From the NCBI GenBank assembly GCA_017861315.1, contig JAGFXP010000006.1, forward strand, positions 31,139 to 95,138: a stretch of 64,000 bases of DNA, read 5' to 3'. Numbering within the stretch: the stretch's first letter is position 1; each line of letters starts with the position of its first letter. Of the stretch, positions 8,943-17,689 are shown in pieces. The position numbers and the translations under genes were made by a program. The stretch comes from Bacillota bacterium. Lineage in GTDB: Bacteria; Bacillota; Clostridia; Clostridiales; Clostridiaceae. The notes under the pieces were generated by a model. That model was not told the DNA's origin, did no database searches, and saw only the letters and a program-made list of their open reading frames with translations.

Positions 8943-10266
8943 TTACTTTGATTTTTTTAAACTTCTTGTAAGCCAGATTACAGAGCGGGAGCAGGTACAG
9001 ATACACAAGGAAAGGAATGCACCTGTAATCCGCCCTCAGGTTCATCATGGGCACAAGCAGTGCGACATTCCAGGGAATAAGCGGCGAGATAACGATCGCC
9101 GTGTTTTCGAGATCAACCGCTGCCTGCTCCTTTGGCATGCCCTGCTTAGCATAGCTGTTCTTGTTCAGCATGTGGGTCATTATGACCGCCAGGGACTGGC
9201 TGCATCCAAAAGCCGAGGTCACGATGCTCGACAGCACCACATTCCTGAACACCTCATACCTGTTCCTGGCCTTATCCAGGAGCTCAAGGACCTTGTCCAG
9301 CATCCCGGTACCCTCGAATATCCCCGAAAACGCCGAGGAAATGAATACTACAAGGGCGGTCTTGAGCATGGATTCTATCCCGCCTCCCTTGATTATGGAC
9401 GTAAGCGGACCGGCCTCAGGAGTCGTGTATCCGAACACCATGTATTTCATGCACTCCGCAACACTGTATCCCTGAACCGCCACGCTTATAACAACCGCCG
9501 TTATGACGCTGATGAGCATGGATATCTTGACGTCTATCTTGAAAACGGAGAACAGAAGCATTACCAAAGCGGGAACGAGCACAACCGCATTAACAGCGAA
9601 AACTTTCAATATTTCCGCGTTCAGGTAATTTCCCGGATTATTCAACTGGAATTTCAGCGAGATCAGGAAGTAAATGATTATGGACAAAGCAAAAGGGACC
9701 ACGGATGTTTTTAGCATGTTTTTCATATTTTCATATATGTTAGTCCCGGTTATGACTCCGACCAGATTTGCACTCGAGGACATTGGCGACATCCTGTCGC
9801 CGAAGTACGCCCCTGCGATTATTGCGCCTGCGGCTGCAGCAGGATCCACGCCGCCTCCGCGCGCAACAACCATGAGGGCTATCCCCACGGTCCCGACAGT
9901 TCCGAAGGATGTGCCTATCAGGAACGAGACAAAGCAGCATATAAGGAATGCAGAAAGGATGAATATTTCCGGCTTAAGGAACTCGATGCCGTAAAAAACA
10001 ATGGCCGCCACTGTCCCGGAGGACATCCATGTCGCTGTGATGGCTCCTATCAGTATGAATACTTTGAGTATGGTAGCCGACTTCTTTGCCCCCTCGTAGG
10101 ACAGCGCCGCCACCTCCGCGAACCTGTTTCCCCTGCGGAGGGCAACTGCAAAAAATATTGCGAAGCTCGCCAGCAAAGGATACGCAACAAAGATCCCGTT
10201 CAGGACGCAAAGTATCAACAGTATGAAGGATATTACAAAAGATATTACAATTTCCAAACTTATCAC
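8929..10266 (-). CDS. NhaC-family Na+/H+ antiporter
   Basis: This 445-residue polytopic membrane protein has about a dozen hydrophobic segments. It carries the NhaC-family signature region GAYFGDRMSPMSSSANLV (about residues 147-164) and the partner region SAFGCSQSLAVIMTHM later in the protein. The family exchanges Na+ for H+ or carries organic anions such as malate/lactate, so the substrate is not certain. The gene is divergent from the metallo-hydrolase gene at 10349. Its 3' end overlaps the ileS promoter. No terminator is obvious behind it, so readthrough into the T-box is possible. Confidence 0.85.
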   Translation of the reverse strand: MISLEIVISFVISFILLILCVLNGIFVAYPLLASFAIFFAVALRRGNRFAEVAALSYEGAKKSATILKVFILIGAITATWMSSGTVAAIVFYGIEFLKPEIFILSAFLICCFVSFLIGTSFGTVGTVGIALMVVARGGGVDPAAAAGAIIAGAYFGDRMSPMSSSANLVGVITGTNIYENMKNMLKTSVVPFALSIIIYFLISLKFQLNNPGNYLNAEILKVFAVNAVVLVPALVMLLFSVFKIDVKISMLISVITAVVISVAVQGYSVAECMKYMVFGYTTPEAGPLTSIIKGGGIESMLKTALVVFISSAFSGIFEGTGMLDKVLELLDKARNRYEVFRNVVLSSIVTSAFGCSQSLAVIMTHMLNKNSYAKQGMPKEQAAVDLENTAIVISPLIPWNVALLVPMMNLRADYRCIPFLVYLYLLPLCNLAYKKFKKIKVIDSL

Positions 10267-10348
10267 CTTCTCAATACAATGATAGCAGATATTTTTTTCT
10301 ATTTATAGGTTATAATAAAAGAAAAACAAAACAGAAGAGGTGTTGATT

Positions 10349-10984
10349 ATGGATATAACTTGGCTTGGGCATTCTTCATTTCTTATCGAGGATTCCAGTG
10401 GCAGGAAGATACTGACGGATCCCTTCGACGAGACGGTCGGATATGACGTCTACAGAGGAGAGCCGGATCTGGTCACCATAAGCCACCATCACTTTGATCA
10501 CGGCTACGTGAAGCTTTTGCCACAAAAGACCCGGAAGCTTGATTCGCCCGGGGTTTTCGATTTTGACGGGATCAGGGTAACCGGAATCCCTTCCTTCCAT
10601 GACAAAACAAAGGGTTCAAAAAGGGGCAAAAATACAATTTTCATAATAGAGGCTGACGGCTACAGGCTATGCCATCTCGGCGACCTCGGATATGTGCTCT
10701 CGGCCCCCGAAATAGAATCGCTGGGAGAAATCGATGTTCTGATGATCCCTGTAGGAGGAGTTTTCACAATCGACGGAGCAGAAGCCGCGTCCCTTTCAAA
10801 AGCCATAGGGAGCCACATAATACTCCCCATGCATTACAAAACACCTGCGATAGATTTTGAGATAGCCGGCTTGGAACCCTTCCTGAGCATTATGGGCGGT
10901 GCCGAAGAAACCGACAGCAGCAAGCTCACCCTCAAAGGAGAGCTGAAAGGCCTGAACCAGGTAAAAGTTCTCAAATACGAATAA
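10349..10984 (+). CDS. Metallo-beta-lactamase-fold hydrolase (UPF0173-like)
   Basis: This 211-residue cytosolic protein has the L-ascorbate-lactonase/UPF0173 type of metallo-beta-lactamase fold. Metal-binding motifs seen are WLGHSSFLIE at the start, SHHHFDHGY (HxHxDH variant, about residues 47-55), GIPSFHD, LCHLGDLGY and LPMHYKT. The ATG at 10349 is six bases behind GAGGTG, three codons inside the longest frame. The family hydrolyses diverse substrates and the one here is unknown. It is a single gene with its own terminator. Confidence 0.85.
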   Translation: MDITWLGHSSFLIEDSSGRKILTDPFDETVGYDVYRGEPDLVTISHHHFDHGYVKLLPQKTRKLDSPGVFDFDGIRVTGIPSFHDKTKGSKRGKNTIFIIEADGYRLCHLGDLGYVLSAPEIESLGEIDVLMIPVGGVFTIDGAEAASLSKAIGSHIILPMHYKTPAIDFEIAGLEPFLSIMGGAEETDSSKLTLKGELKGLNQVKVLKYE

Positions 10985-10990
10985 AAAAAG

Positions 10991-11026
10991 AGCCTGACTC
11001 CAGGATTAACACCCCGGATTCAGGCT
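10991..11026. terminator. Bidirectional terminator between the MBL gene and nrdG
   Basis: An 11-pair stem with one mismatch (AGCCTGACTCC with GGATTCAGGCT) lies between two convergent genes. An A-run on its left and TTGAATTTT on its right allow use in both directions. Confidence 0.75.
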
Positions 11027-11037
11027 TGAATTTTGAT

Positions 11038-11514
11038 TTATGACAGCTTTATTATCCTCTGGTTTCTGGAACCCGCGTATTTCGGAGCCCCTTCCTTCTG
11101 TGCAGAATCAAATCTTCCGTCCACCAGCACGTCTATCTTGTTCAGAAGATTTATCTTGCTCTCATCATTGCTTCTCACTATTTCCTCGTAGGTATATCCT
11201 GAGTAGCACCATATGTTGAGTCCCATAGCCTTTATGCTGTCTGCAAGCTCGCTTAGGGTCTCGGCATGCTCGAAAGGATCTCCTCCCGAAAATGTCACGC
11301 CTTTTATGAGCGGAACGTTGCTTTCTATCCTGCCCAATATCTCTTTCAGGCTCACAGTATCCCCGTAGCTAAAATCCTGCATGGCTGCATTGTGGCAGCC
11401 AGGACATTTATGCCTGCATCCGGATACGAAGAGCACAGACCTCAGACCTTCTCCGTTGACCAGCGAGTTGTCCAGAAATCCGGCTACCTGAAGGCGCTTG
11501 TTCAAACACTCCAT
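11038..11514 (-). CDS. nrdG: Anaerobic ribonucleotide reductase activating enzyme
   Basis: NrdG is a radical-SAM enzyme that installs the glycyl radical on NrdD. In this 158-residue protein the cluster ligands are Cys33, Cys37 and Cys40 (GCRHKCPGC), the CxxxCxxC pattern. A GGDPFEH motif follows. It begins 14 bases after the nrdD stop, so nrdD and nrdG form an operon. Confidence 0.95.
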   Translation of the reverse strand: MECLNKRLQVAGFLDNSLVNGEGLRSVLFVSGCRHKCPGCHNAAMQDFSYGDTVSLKEILGRIESNVPLIKGVTFSGGDPFEHAETLSELADSIKAMGLNIWCYSGYTYEEIVRSNDESKINLLNKIDVLVDGRFDSAQKEGAPKYAGSRNQRIIKLS

Positions 11515-11528
11515 AAGCCCACCGCCCT

Positions 11529-13643
11529 TTACATGTAATAGTAGTTGTGATTATGGCTGGAATCGTGGGACACCCTGTCGCTTCTTTCTGCAGTCTTGCC
11601 CGAACCGAATCTTTCATCGAGGCTAAGATATCCCGTAACCCTGGAGATACCCTGTATGTTTTCGCTGCCGCAGCTGTGGCAGTTGTCTTCCGCTCTCAGG
11701 AAAGTCCCGCATTCCCTGCAGTATCTTATGTGGAAGTTTATGCCCAGGTAGCTTATGTTTGTGCTCTCATATGCATACTTGAGAATGTCCTCTATCACAT
11801 CGCCTGTAGGATAGTCATCAAGCTCCAGATAGCTTATGTGTCCAGCGTTGCAGAGCTTATGGTATGGAGCTTCGGCATTGATCTTGTCCTTTATTGAAAT
11901 CTTGTATTCAACAGGAACATGGTAGCTGTTTGTGTAGTATTCCTTGTCTGTAACTCCTTTTATCCTTCCGAACACCTTCCTGTCCTGCAAAACGAACCTT
12001 CCGCTGAGCCCTTCTGCCGGTGTGGCATATGTGCTCCAGTTCAGGTGCGTCTCCTTTGTAAGGCCGTCAGTGTAATTCCTGATATGCTGAACTATCTTAA
12101 TTCCAAGCTCTCTTGCTTCTTCGCTTTCGCCGTGGTGTGCTCCTGTAAGCGCTATAAGCGTTTCTGCAAGCCCTATGAAGCCTATTGACCACGTTCCCTG
12201 CTTTAGGATAGGTTCGATGGAATCATCCGGCGCAAGGTTTTCTGAACCTTTCATGAGCCCCTGTCCCGCTACGAAAGGAAGATCCTTTACCTTGAGTTTC
12301 TTGAGAACCCCGTATCTGTTCAGAAGCGCATCCTTTGCCAGCTGAAGCCTTGAATCAAGGATGCTGAAGAATTTGTCAAGGTCGCCCTTCGCAACGATTC
12401 CTATCCTTGGAAGGTTAATGGTTGCAGGAGCAATGTTGCCTCTTCCCTTGGTTCCCGGTTCGCCGTTTACGTTTCCGCACACGTAGGTTCTGCATCCCAT
12501 TGTTGCAGGAAGAACGCCTTTGTCATAGTATTCCTTGTTGAAGTCTGCATCTATGTTCATGAATGTAGGATTCATCCTCTTGCTTGCAACATCGCATGCA
12601 AGCTTGAACAGGTAGTTGTAAGGGTCCCCGGCATTCCTGTTCACCCCTTCTTTAACCCTGAAGATGATGTTAGGGAATATCGGCTGTTCTCCTTTTCCAA
12701 GACCCTTCCTGTACTCAAGAAGGAACTGCTCGCATATCAGCGCCGCATCCTTGCTGTTAGGTATCCCGATATTGATTGAGCTGAAAGGCACCTGGCTTCC
12801 TGCCCTTGAGTGCATTGTGTTCAGGTTATACACTATTCCCTGCATAGCCTGCTTGATGCACTTCAGAAGTTTTGTCTCTACAATTTCATCTGCCCTGTCG
12901 CCTTCTATACCCAGCTCGGCAAGTTCTTTTCTTATTTCGATCCTTGTGGTTTCAACAAAATAAGCCATGTCGTTGTCGAAGTCCGGGTGCGACTGCCCGC
13001 CGAACATATCATTCTGGGTTGACTGGAGAAGTATGCAGGAAAGCTCGCAGGCTGACTCTATTCTCTTTGGCGGTCTTATGTACCCGTATCCGGTATTGAA
13101 CCCATTCTGTAGAACCTCTTTAGTCGGTATATGTAAACAGTTTGTAGTCAGGTTGTAGCTGTCAAGGTCGTGGTAGTATACATCGCCGTTTTCGTGGGCT
13201 TTTGAAAGATATTTTGGCATTACGCTCAGGTTGTACCATTTGTTAGATTCGCTCGCTATCCTGAGAAGCTTGGAGCTGAAGTTGTTTCCAACGTTGGCAT
13301 TGTCCCTGTCCGTCTCAACTCCGATTTTTTCTATGGCCGTCATAAGATCCGACTTGATTTCCCTTAGCTTGGTTCTTTCTTTTCTATAGTTGGAGTATGT
13401 TGCTCCCAGTTCCTTATAGCCTTCGGAGAACAGTGTGCCTTCGACTGTATTCTGTATATCTTCAACGTATATCTCATTTCTTTCCATGGACTCCAGGTCC
13501 TTTATCGCCTTCTGCGTTAAGTTTATGTACTCGCTTTCCTTAAGTTCATTCCCAAGTTCTACGCATGCACACTTAATCGCATTTGTAATTTTAACCGAAT
13601 TAAAAGCGACTTTTCTTCCGTCCCTCTTCACAACATGTAGCAT
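11529..13643 (-). CDS. nrdD: Anaerobic ribonucleoside-triphosphate reductase
   Basis: This class III ribonucleotide reductase makes deoxynucleotides without oxygen. The 704-residue protein starts with an ATP-cone allosteric domain (VVKRDGRKVAFNSVKITNAI). Near the C-terminus it carries a four-Cys zinc site (Cys642, 645, 655, 658) and the radical-bearing glycine at about 671 in RVTGYLS. The last residues form a His/Tyr-rich tail (SSHNHNYYYM). The start follows a GGGGGG stretch. A palindrome resembling an NrdR box lies just upstream. Confidence 0.96.
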   Translation of the reverse strand: MLHVVKRDGRKVAFNSVKITNAIKCACVELGNELKESEYINLTQKAIKDLESMERNEIYVEDIQNTVEGTLFSEGYKELGATYSNYRKERTKLREIKSDLMTAIEKIGVETDRDNANVGNNFSSKLLRIASESNKWYNLSVMPKYLSKAHENGDVYYHDLDSYNLTTNCLHIPTKEVLQNGFNTGYGYIRPPKRIESACELSCILLQSTQNDMFGGQSHPDFDNDMAYFVETTRIEIRKELAELGIEGDRADEIVETKLLKCIKQAMQGIVYNLNTMHSRAGSQVPFSSINIGIPNSKDAALICEQFLLEYRKGLGKGEQPIFPNIIFRVKEGVNRNAGDPYNYLFKLACDVASKRMNPTFMNIDADFNKEYYDKGVLPATMGCRTYVCGNVNGEPGTKGRGNIAPATINLPRIGIVAKGDLDKFFSILDSRLQLAKDALLNRYGVLKKLKVKDLPFVAGQGLMKGSENLAPDDSIEPILKQGTWSIGFIGLAETLIALTGAHHGESEEARELGIKIVQHIRNYTDGLTKETHLNWSTYATPAEGLSGRFVLQDRKVFGRIKGVTDKEYYTNSYHVPVEYKISIKDKINAEAPYHKLCNAGHISYLELDDYPTGDVIEDILKYAYESTNISYLGINFHIRYCRECGTFLRAEDNCHSCGSENIQGISRVTGYLSLDERFGSGKTAERSDRVSHDSSHNHNYYYM

Positions 13644-13661
13644 ATGCTAATCCCCCCGACC

Positions 13662-13673
13662 ACAATATATTGT
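13662..13673. promoter_or_regulatory. NrdR-box-like palindrome upstream of nrdD
   Basis: ACAATATATTGT is a perfect 12-bp palindrome that matches the core of the NrdR box (ACAcwATATAwtgtGT type). It lies about 20 bases upstream of the nrdD start. I see only one clear copy, while functional sites usually come in pairs. Confidence 0.5.
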
Positions 13674-13809
13674 ATTTCACTCCTGTTATTATACTATGGC
13701 TTCCGCCATTAAGCAATCACTATAATGTATTTAAATTTATGTTTAAACAGTAATAACCTAGCGCTATCTGCCTTTTTTTATCTTTTTTGCCATCCCAACA
13801 AAAAAATAA

Positions 13810-13825
13810 GGGAGCGGGCGCTCCC
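13810..13825 (-). terminator. Terminator of the ferredoxin gene
   Basis: The stem GGGAGC/GCTCCC with a 4-base loop is followed on the minus strand by TTATTTTTTTG. It lies just after the ferredoxin stop. Confidence 0.8.
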
Positions 13826-13832
13826 CTATCTT

Positions 13833-14030
13833 TTAATCGAATTGAGAAATACCTATAACGGATACCGGGCATGCTTCCTCTGCTTCTTTTGCGCTGTTCA
13901 GAGCATCATCCGGGATATCCTCATTGATTACTTCTGCCTTTCCGTCATCACCCATAATAAAAACTTCAGGGCAGGTTGCGGCGCAGATGCCGCAGCCTAT
14001 GCAGCCGTCTTTGTCAATCATAGCTTTCAT
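13833..14030 (-). CDS. 4Fe-4S ferredoxin
   Basis: This small electron carrier of 65 residues has an N-terminal cluster motif CIGCGICAATCP and a distant Cys in EACPVS. Together they give the single [4Fe-4S] ferredoxin pattern (three Cys plus the remote Cys-Pro) of Bacillus Fer and Thermotoga type. The ATG at 14030 (MKAMIDKDG) is eight bases behind GAGGGAG. A sigma-A-like promoter, TTGACT (14087-14092) with TAAAAT (14063-14068) at 18-base spacing, overlaps the end of the preceding lipoprotein gene. Its redox partner is not shown by context. Confidence 0.92.
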   Translation of the reverse strand: MKAMIDKDGCIGCGICAATCPEVFIMGDDGKAEVINEDIPDDALNSAKEAEEACPVSVIGISQFD

Positions 14031-14097
14031 AACGATCACTCCCTCAATCCATATTTACTAATATTTTAGACTCTGAGGAGCCTCCAAGTCAATCCTT

Positions 14098-14928
14098 TTA
14101 AAAATCGTCCGGCTTTTCTTTTGTTATGGATACATTCCATGCGCCATTTTCATATTTGTTGAAAATATAATACTTCACTTCCGTCTGTGCTTTTTTATCC
14201 CAGAAATAGACTACCGCTTTGTAAAGAGTTGATTTGAAACCTTTAGTTTTTATGGTTACAAGGGTATCATACTGCCCCTTGTTCTCCTTCACAATTTCGG
14301 AGTTCTCGTACTTTCCTTTGAGTTTGCTTTCAAAATCCTCGAGATCAGCTGAAAGCAGGAATTTCCCCACATCAACATCATCTATGAGATTGACCCCTAT
14401 ACTCTGGCCCTTGTCCTTGCCTGAAAAGTATTCATCTATGGTCTTCTTAAGCGAGTTATAGTATATGCTCTCGAAGTCCTTCGGCTTTCTTATGTTCCAG
14501 AAATTCTTGATTATATCGTTGTCTATCCTTCTCGACACATCGTAAATCTTGCTGTCGGAATACAGGTTTCCCGAGCCGGTCTTTCCCACAGTAGCCACAT
14601 ACTGAAACTTGTGAACGGTTCCGTTACCCTCATCCATCTCAAGTATATAGTCAGGATCCAGCGAGGATTTCTGGCTAACCACCTTTGCAGAGGACAGGAC
14701 CTCGTACAGGTCGCTTATGGCATTCTGGTCTGATATAACGAATCTGAAGCCCGGATCCCTCGTGCTCTGTATGACAATCTTCTTTATTTTATTTTGCTTA
14801 ATATATTCAAAATCGGTATTCTTCAAACCCAAACTAACCTTTGCACTGTCTATGCTGGCACATCCGGACAGGCTTATGGCAATAAATACAGAGGCTAGAG
14901 TATAGGCTATTACTTTTCTAAACTTCAA
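14098..14928 (-). CDS. Hypothetical lipoprotein
   Basis: I do not recognise the family. The TTG at 14928 has a strong AGGAGGAG seven bases upstream. It gives a classic lipoprotein signal: KFRK, a hydrophobic stretch, then the lipobox LSGC with the lipidated Cys at residue 23. A longer frame starts at 14964 but contains the Shine-Dalgarno sequence inside it. The mature part is Lys/Asp-rich and soluble, with regularly spaced beta-like stretches (KKIVIQSTRDPGFRF, ILEMDEGNGTVHKFQY). Some resemblance to YhfM-type domains is possible but not certain. It should be anchored to the outer face of the membrane. Confidence 0.75.
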   Translation of the reverse strand: MKFRKVIAYTLASVFIAISLSGCASIDSAKVSLGLKNTDFEYIKQNKIKKIVIQSTRDPGFRFVISDQNAISDLYEVLSSAKVVSQKSSLDPDYILEMDEGNGTVHKFQYVATVGKTGSGNLYSDSKIYDVSRRIDNDIIKNFWNIRKPKDFESIYYNSLKKTIDEYFSGKDKGQSIGVNLIDDVDVGKFLLSADLEDFESKLKGKYENSEIVKENKGQYDTLVTIKTKGFKSTLYKAVVYFWDKKAQTEVKYYIFNKYENGAWNVSITKEKPDDF

Positions 14929-15017
14929 AGTAATACTCCTCCTGTTAAACATAAATTTTTTCACTAAACCTTATTATAGCACACGAACCTGACTATATGA
15001 AATGAAATAAAAAAATT

Positions 15018-15041
15018 AGGCTCCGGTTTAACCCGGAGCCT
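15018..15041 (-). terminator. Terminator of the Gly/Thr-rich LPXTG protein gene
   Basis: A 9-bp perfect stem (AGGCTCCGG and complement) with a 6-base loop is followed by AATTTTTTT on the minus strand. It lies 12 bases after the stop codon. Confidence 0.85.
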
Positions 15042-15052
15042 TTCTGCAGAAA

Positions 15053-16057
15053 TTATTTCCTTTTCCTTATCATGAAGCCAAGAGCTGACAAACCTGTTCC
15101 CAAGAACATCAGGTCACTGAAAGGCACTCCGCCTGTCTGCGGGAGTGATCCCAGAGGTGTCTCTTCGTCTTCAATTTCAACAATCTGCTTATTTGTTCCT
15201 GCAGTCTTGTTTGCCGAGGAATTGTTGTTCACAGCTGAAGCAACATACTGATTCTGCTCGCTGCCTGCGTTGTTTGAAGTATCGTTATTGTTCGACGGAA
15301 GATTTGCTGATCCAAGCGGAGTTTCCTCTTCTTCGATGATTATTACAGTATCTTCATCGTCGGAGCCTGATCCGTTGTCATTTGTTCCGTCGTTGTTTGT
15401 TCCGCCGTTGTTGTTTGTTCCGTCATTATTTGTTCCGCCGTTGTTTGTGCCAGGATCTGTTGTGCCTGAGCCAGTATCGCCCGTTCCGGTATCATCTGTG
15501 CCTGTTCCGGTATCGCCCGTGCCTGTTCCCGTATCGCTTGTGCCAGAGCCGGTATCACCTGTGCCTGTTTCCGTATCGCCCGTGCCTGTGCCCGGATCGC
15601 CTGTGCCTGTGTCGCCTGATCCGGCCGGAGTTTCTTCCTCACCTATTGCCTCATCGCCGTTGCTGTTATCATATGCGCTTGGATCCCAAGTCAACCAGAC
15701 GTTGATGGTTCCGCCGCCTTCAGTACCCAGAACAAAGTCCACTTTATGCCCATTGATTCTGATCTCTTTAATATTGATGCCTACCAGCCCTTTGGAATCC
15801 TCTAAAGCGTACAAGCCTCCCTTTTTAGTCAGCTCTACCTTGCCTCCGTCATTCCAGAAAAGCTCTACCGTTTCAATACTTTTGGTGTCTCCATCTATAT
15901 GCAGGTGGACAAAGTTTGTATTTGTCGAATCATCTATTGTCTCCTCGCCGGTTGTCGTTCCTTTGTCAGGTTTATCTGCAAGCACCACGCTAGTCGTACC
16001 GAAAGCTACGTTGAAAACAAAAATTGAAGCTACAAGAATTCTTATGTACTTTTTCAT
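15053..16057 (-). CDS. LPXTG surface protein with Gly-Thr-Asp-rich linker
   Basis: This 334-residue cell-wall protein has a Sec signal peptide (about residues 1-27). A beta-rich module of about 80 residues follows (47-126, ending INVWLTWD) and is shared with the neighbouring LPXTG protein. Then comes a long low-complexity linker of GTGDTGTG and NNGGTNND units (about 145-233). The C-terminus is a sorting signal with LPQTG at 305-309, a hydrophobic helix and RKRK. The pre-sorting phrase EEETPxGS occurs three times (about 140-147, 243-250, 297-304). No sortase is in the window. The gene has its own promoter and c-di-GMP riboswitch, so I infer a surface structure or adhesin whose expression follows c-di-GMP. 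Confidence 0.85.
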   Translation of the reverse strand: MKKYIRILVASIFVFNVAFGTTSVVLADKPDKGTTTGEETIDDSTNTNFVHLHIDGDTKSIETVELFWNDGGKVELTKKGGLYALEDSKGLVGINIKEIRINGHKVDFVLGTEGGGTINVWLTWDPSAYDNSNGDEAIGEEETPAGSGDTGTGDPGTGTGDTETGTGDTGSGTSDTGTGTGDTGTGTDDTGTGDTGSGTTDPGTNNGGTNNDGTNNNGGTNNDGTNDNGSGSDDEDTVIIIEEEETPLGSANLPSNNNDTSNNAGSEQNQYVASAVNNNSSANKTAGTNKQIVEIEDEETPLGSLPQTGGVPFSDLMFLGTGLSALGFMIRKRK

Positions 16058-16109
16058 TTTTTTGCATCCCCCTTCTATATTTGTTTTCCGATGACCCTAG
16101 TTTATGTTC

Positions 16110-16235
16110 AAAAAACCAAAAAGCCGCCAGAATATGTTTTCCGGCGGCAGGACAATCGTGGTTTAGCGGTTGAAGCGCTTTACTTTAGACTCCTTGCTTT
16201 GCGTCCCGTCTTTTCAAACGGTTTGCCTTTATCAG
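16110..16235 (-). promoter_or_regulatory. Cyclic-di-GMP-I (GEMM-I) riboswitch with terminator
   Basis: The minus-strand leader contains the conserved GEMM-I core: GGCAAACC (16220-16227), a GAAA-capped stem, then GGGACGCAAAGC and a GTCTAA segment. A terminator stem GCCGCC/GGCGGC (16123-16148) with U-rich tail follows. It sits between the promoter at 16260-16288 and the start of the 334-residue LPXTG gene. Confidence 0.88.
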
Positions 16236-16259
16236 ATTTATTATTATATATTTAATTCA

Positions 16260-16288
16260 ATAATACGACGCATTAAATGCTTTGTCAA
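16260..16288 (-). promoter_or_regulatory. Sigma-A promoter of the first riboswitch unit
   Basis: TTGACA (16283-16288) and TATTAT (16260-16265) are separated by 17 bases on the minus strand, directly upstream of the riboswitch. Confidence 0.7.
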
Positions 16289-16296
16289 TATATTTT

Positions 16297-17463
16297 TTAG
16301 TACTCTTTTTGCCCGTTATACAGACTGCTGCTCTTTATCCATTCAGGGCTCTGTCCCAGCGCTTTCGCCTGTGAATCGTAGCTGTTGTCAACTACAACCC
16401 AGCTGCCGTTAAGATATACTTTGTTCCAGGCATGGTATCCGCTTACATTAGACGAGTAACCCATAACGAGTTTGGTTGGGATACCCACGCTCCTGAGCAT
16501 AGCTGCGTAAGTCGAAGCGAAGTCGTAGCAGATTCCGTAGCCGCTGCCGTATACGTAATTAATATCAGGGATATATCCGCTTGAAACAGAGCTGGCTTTT
16601 GCACTGTCGTACTGCATCTGGCTGGTTAGGAAATCGTGGATCGCCTGTGCCTTGGCCTCGTTGCTGCCGTAAGCAGAAGCTATTTCCCTGGCTTTAACAA
16701 CGGCATTCGTGGAGCTGTTCCAGTTGATGAGCTGTATCGAGTTCAGGAATACATTTGAGCTGTCATACAATGTAACATCGAATTTTGCCGCAGCTGTGTA
16801 TGAAGTGCCGCCAACATTCTCATATACGGTTATTGTATAGTTCCCGTTGCCCATCTGGAGCGGATAAGTTTCGTATCCGGAAGTAGAATACAGGGAATAC
16901 ATGTAGCTCGATGATCCAAGCGCGATCTTAACCTTGATTTTCAGACCAGATGAATGAGGATATTTGACCCTTACAACTCCATCCCCTATGCTGCTTATGT
17001 CAACCTGGGCGTTGCCGCTTGTCAGTATGCCGTTTGTTTCTGATGGAGCCGCCTCAGGCTCAGGCGCTGCAGCTGCAGTTGATACAGTTGAACTGTTCGC
17101 GCTGTCCGAGGTTGCCTGTACAGCTGTGTTATCCGAAGCCGCTGCGCTCGCAGTGTTCTCTGTTTGCGCAGGTGCTGCCGGCGCAGTTTCTGTCGTTGTA
17201 GCCTGCACTTTTTTTGCATTTCCGGCTGAAGCTGCACTTTCGCCAGCGGCATCCGCACTCTTCTTGCCGGCAGCAACAGCAACCTCCTTGGCAGCTTTTG
17301 TGTTCACTGCTGCGTCTACAGCTTTTTCCACGCTAGCGATTGCTGTTTTTATATCTTTAATCTCGATTTTGTCGATGATTCCCGCGTTTGCATTTAATGA
17401 AAGCGTGCTGACAATTGCAGAAATAGCAATAAATGTAGTCAAACCCATCATTCTTTTTTTCAT
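16297..17463 (-). CDS. Exported transglutaminase-like protein
   Basis: This 388-residue protein has a Sec signal (about residues 1-28, ending NANA). An Ala/Thr/Ser-rich spacer (50-145) and a beta-rich region (150-235) follow. The C-terminus is a transglutaminase-like domain whose catalytic triad reads Cys312 (GICYDF), His344 (YHAWN) and Asp359 (VVVDNSYD). Such domains act as cell-wall or protein cross-linking enzymes or as proteases; which applies is unknown. There is no LPXTG motif. The ATG at 17463 is eight bases behind AGGAGG. Two tandem c-di-GMP-I riboswitches precede the gene. No terminator is evident after it. Confidence 0.88.
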   Translation of the reverse strand: MKKRMMGLTTFIAISAIVSTLSLNANAGIIDKIEIKDIKTAIASVEKAVDAAVNTKAAKEVAVAAGKKSADAAGESAASAGNAKKVQATTTETAPAAPAQTENTASAAASDNTAVQATSDSANSSTVSTAAAAPEPEAAPSETNGILTSGNAQVDISSIGDGVVRVKYPHSSGLKIKVKIALGSSSYMYSLYSTSGYETYPLQMGNGNYTITVYENVGGTSYTAAAKFDVTLYDSSNVFLNSIQLINWNSSTNAVVKAREIASAYGSNEAKAQAIHDFLTSQMQYDSAKASSVSSGYIPDINYVYGSGYGICYDFASTYAAMLRSVGIPTKLVMGYSSNVSGYHAWNKVYLNGSWVVVDNSYDSQAKALGQSPEWIKSSSLYNGQKEY

Positions 17464-17554
17464 AATCATTTCCTCCTAACAAATAGTTCTTGGTTCTTAA
17501 CCCGAGTTTTGTTGGAAGAAAGCTTATGGACATAATTCAAGCTTTTTTAGAAAC

Positions 17555-17661
17555 AAAAAACTCCCTTTTCGGTAACTGGCTGCCATATGCCTTTGACGGC
17601 ACTTAGACCCTTTAGCTTTGCGCCCTACGCTTTCGCATAGTTTGCCTTTGTCGCTCGAAAG
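17555..17661 (-). promoter_or_regulatory. Cyclic-di-GMP-I riboswitch, gene-proximal copy of tandem pair
   Basis: On the minus strand it has GGCAAAC, a GCGAAAGC stem-loop, GGGCGCAAAGC and GGGTCTAAG, then the 3' aptamer part GGCAGCCAGTTACCGA. It ends with AAAAGGGAG plus a U run. It is nearly identical to the upstream copy at 17690-17798. The expression platform is less clear than in the single riboswitches. Confidence 0.85.
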
Positions 17662-17689
17662 TTACATCTTGATAAGCTCTCAGAGACAC

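Noticed and set aside
15270..16094. Plus-strand 274-codon frame rich in Pro-Val-Ser
   Set aside because: It is the complement of the Gly/Thr-rich linker and signal region of the LPXTG gene; low complexity on one strand creates the other.
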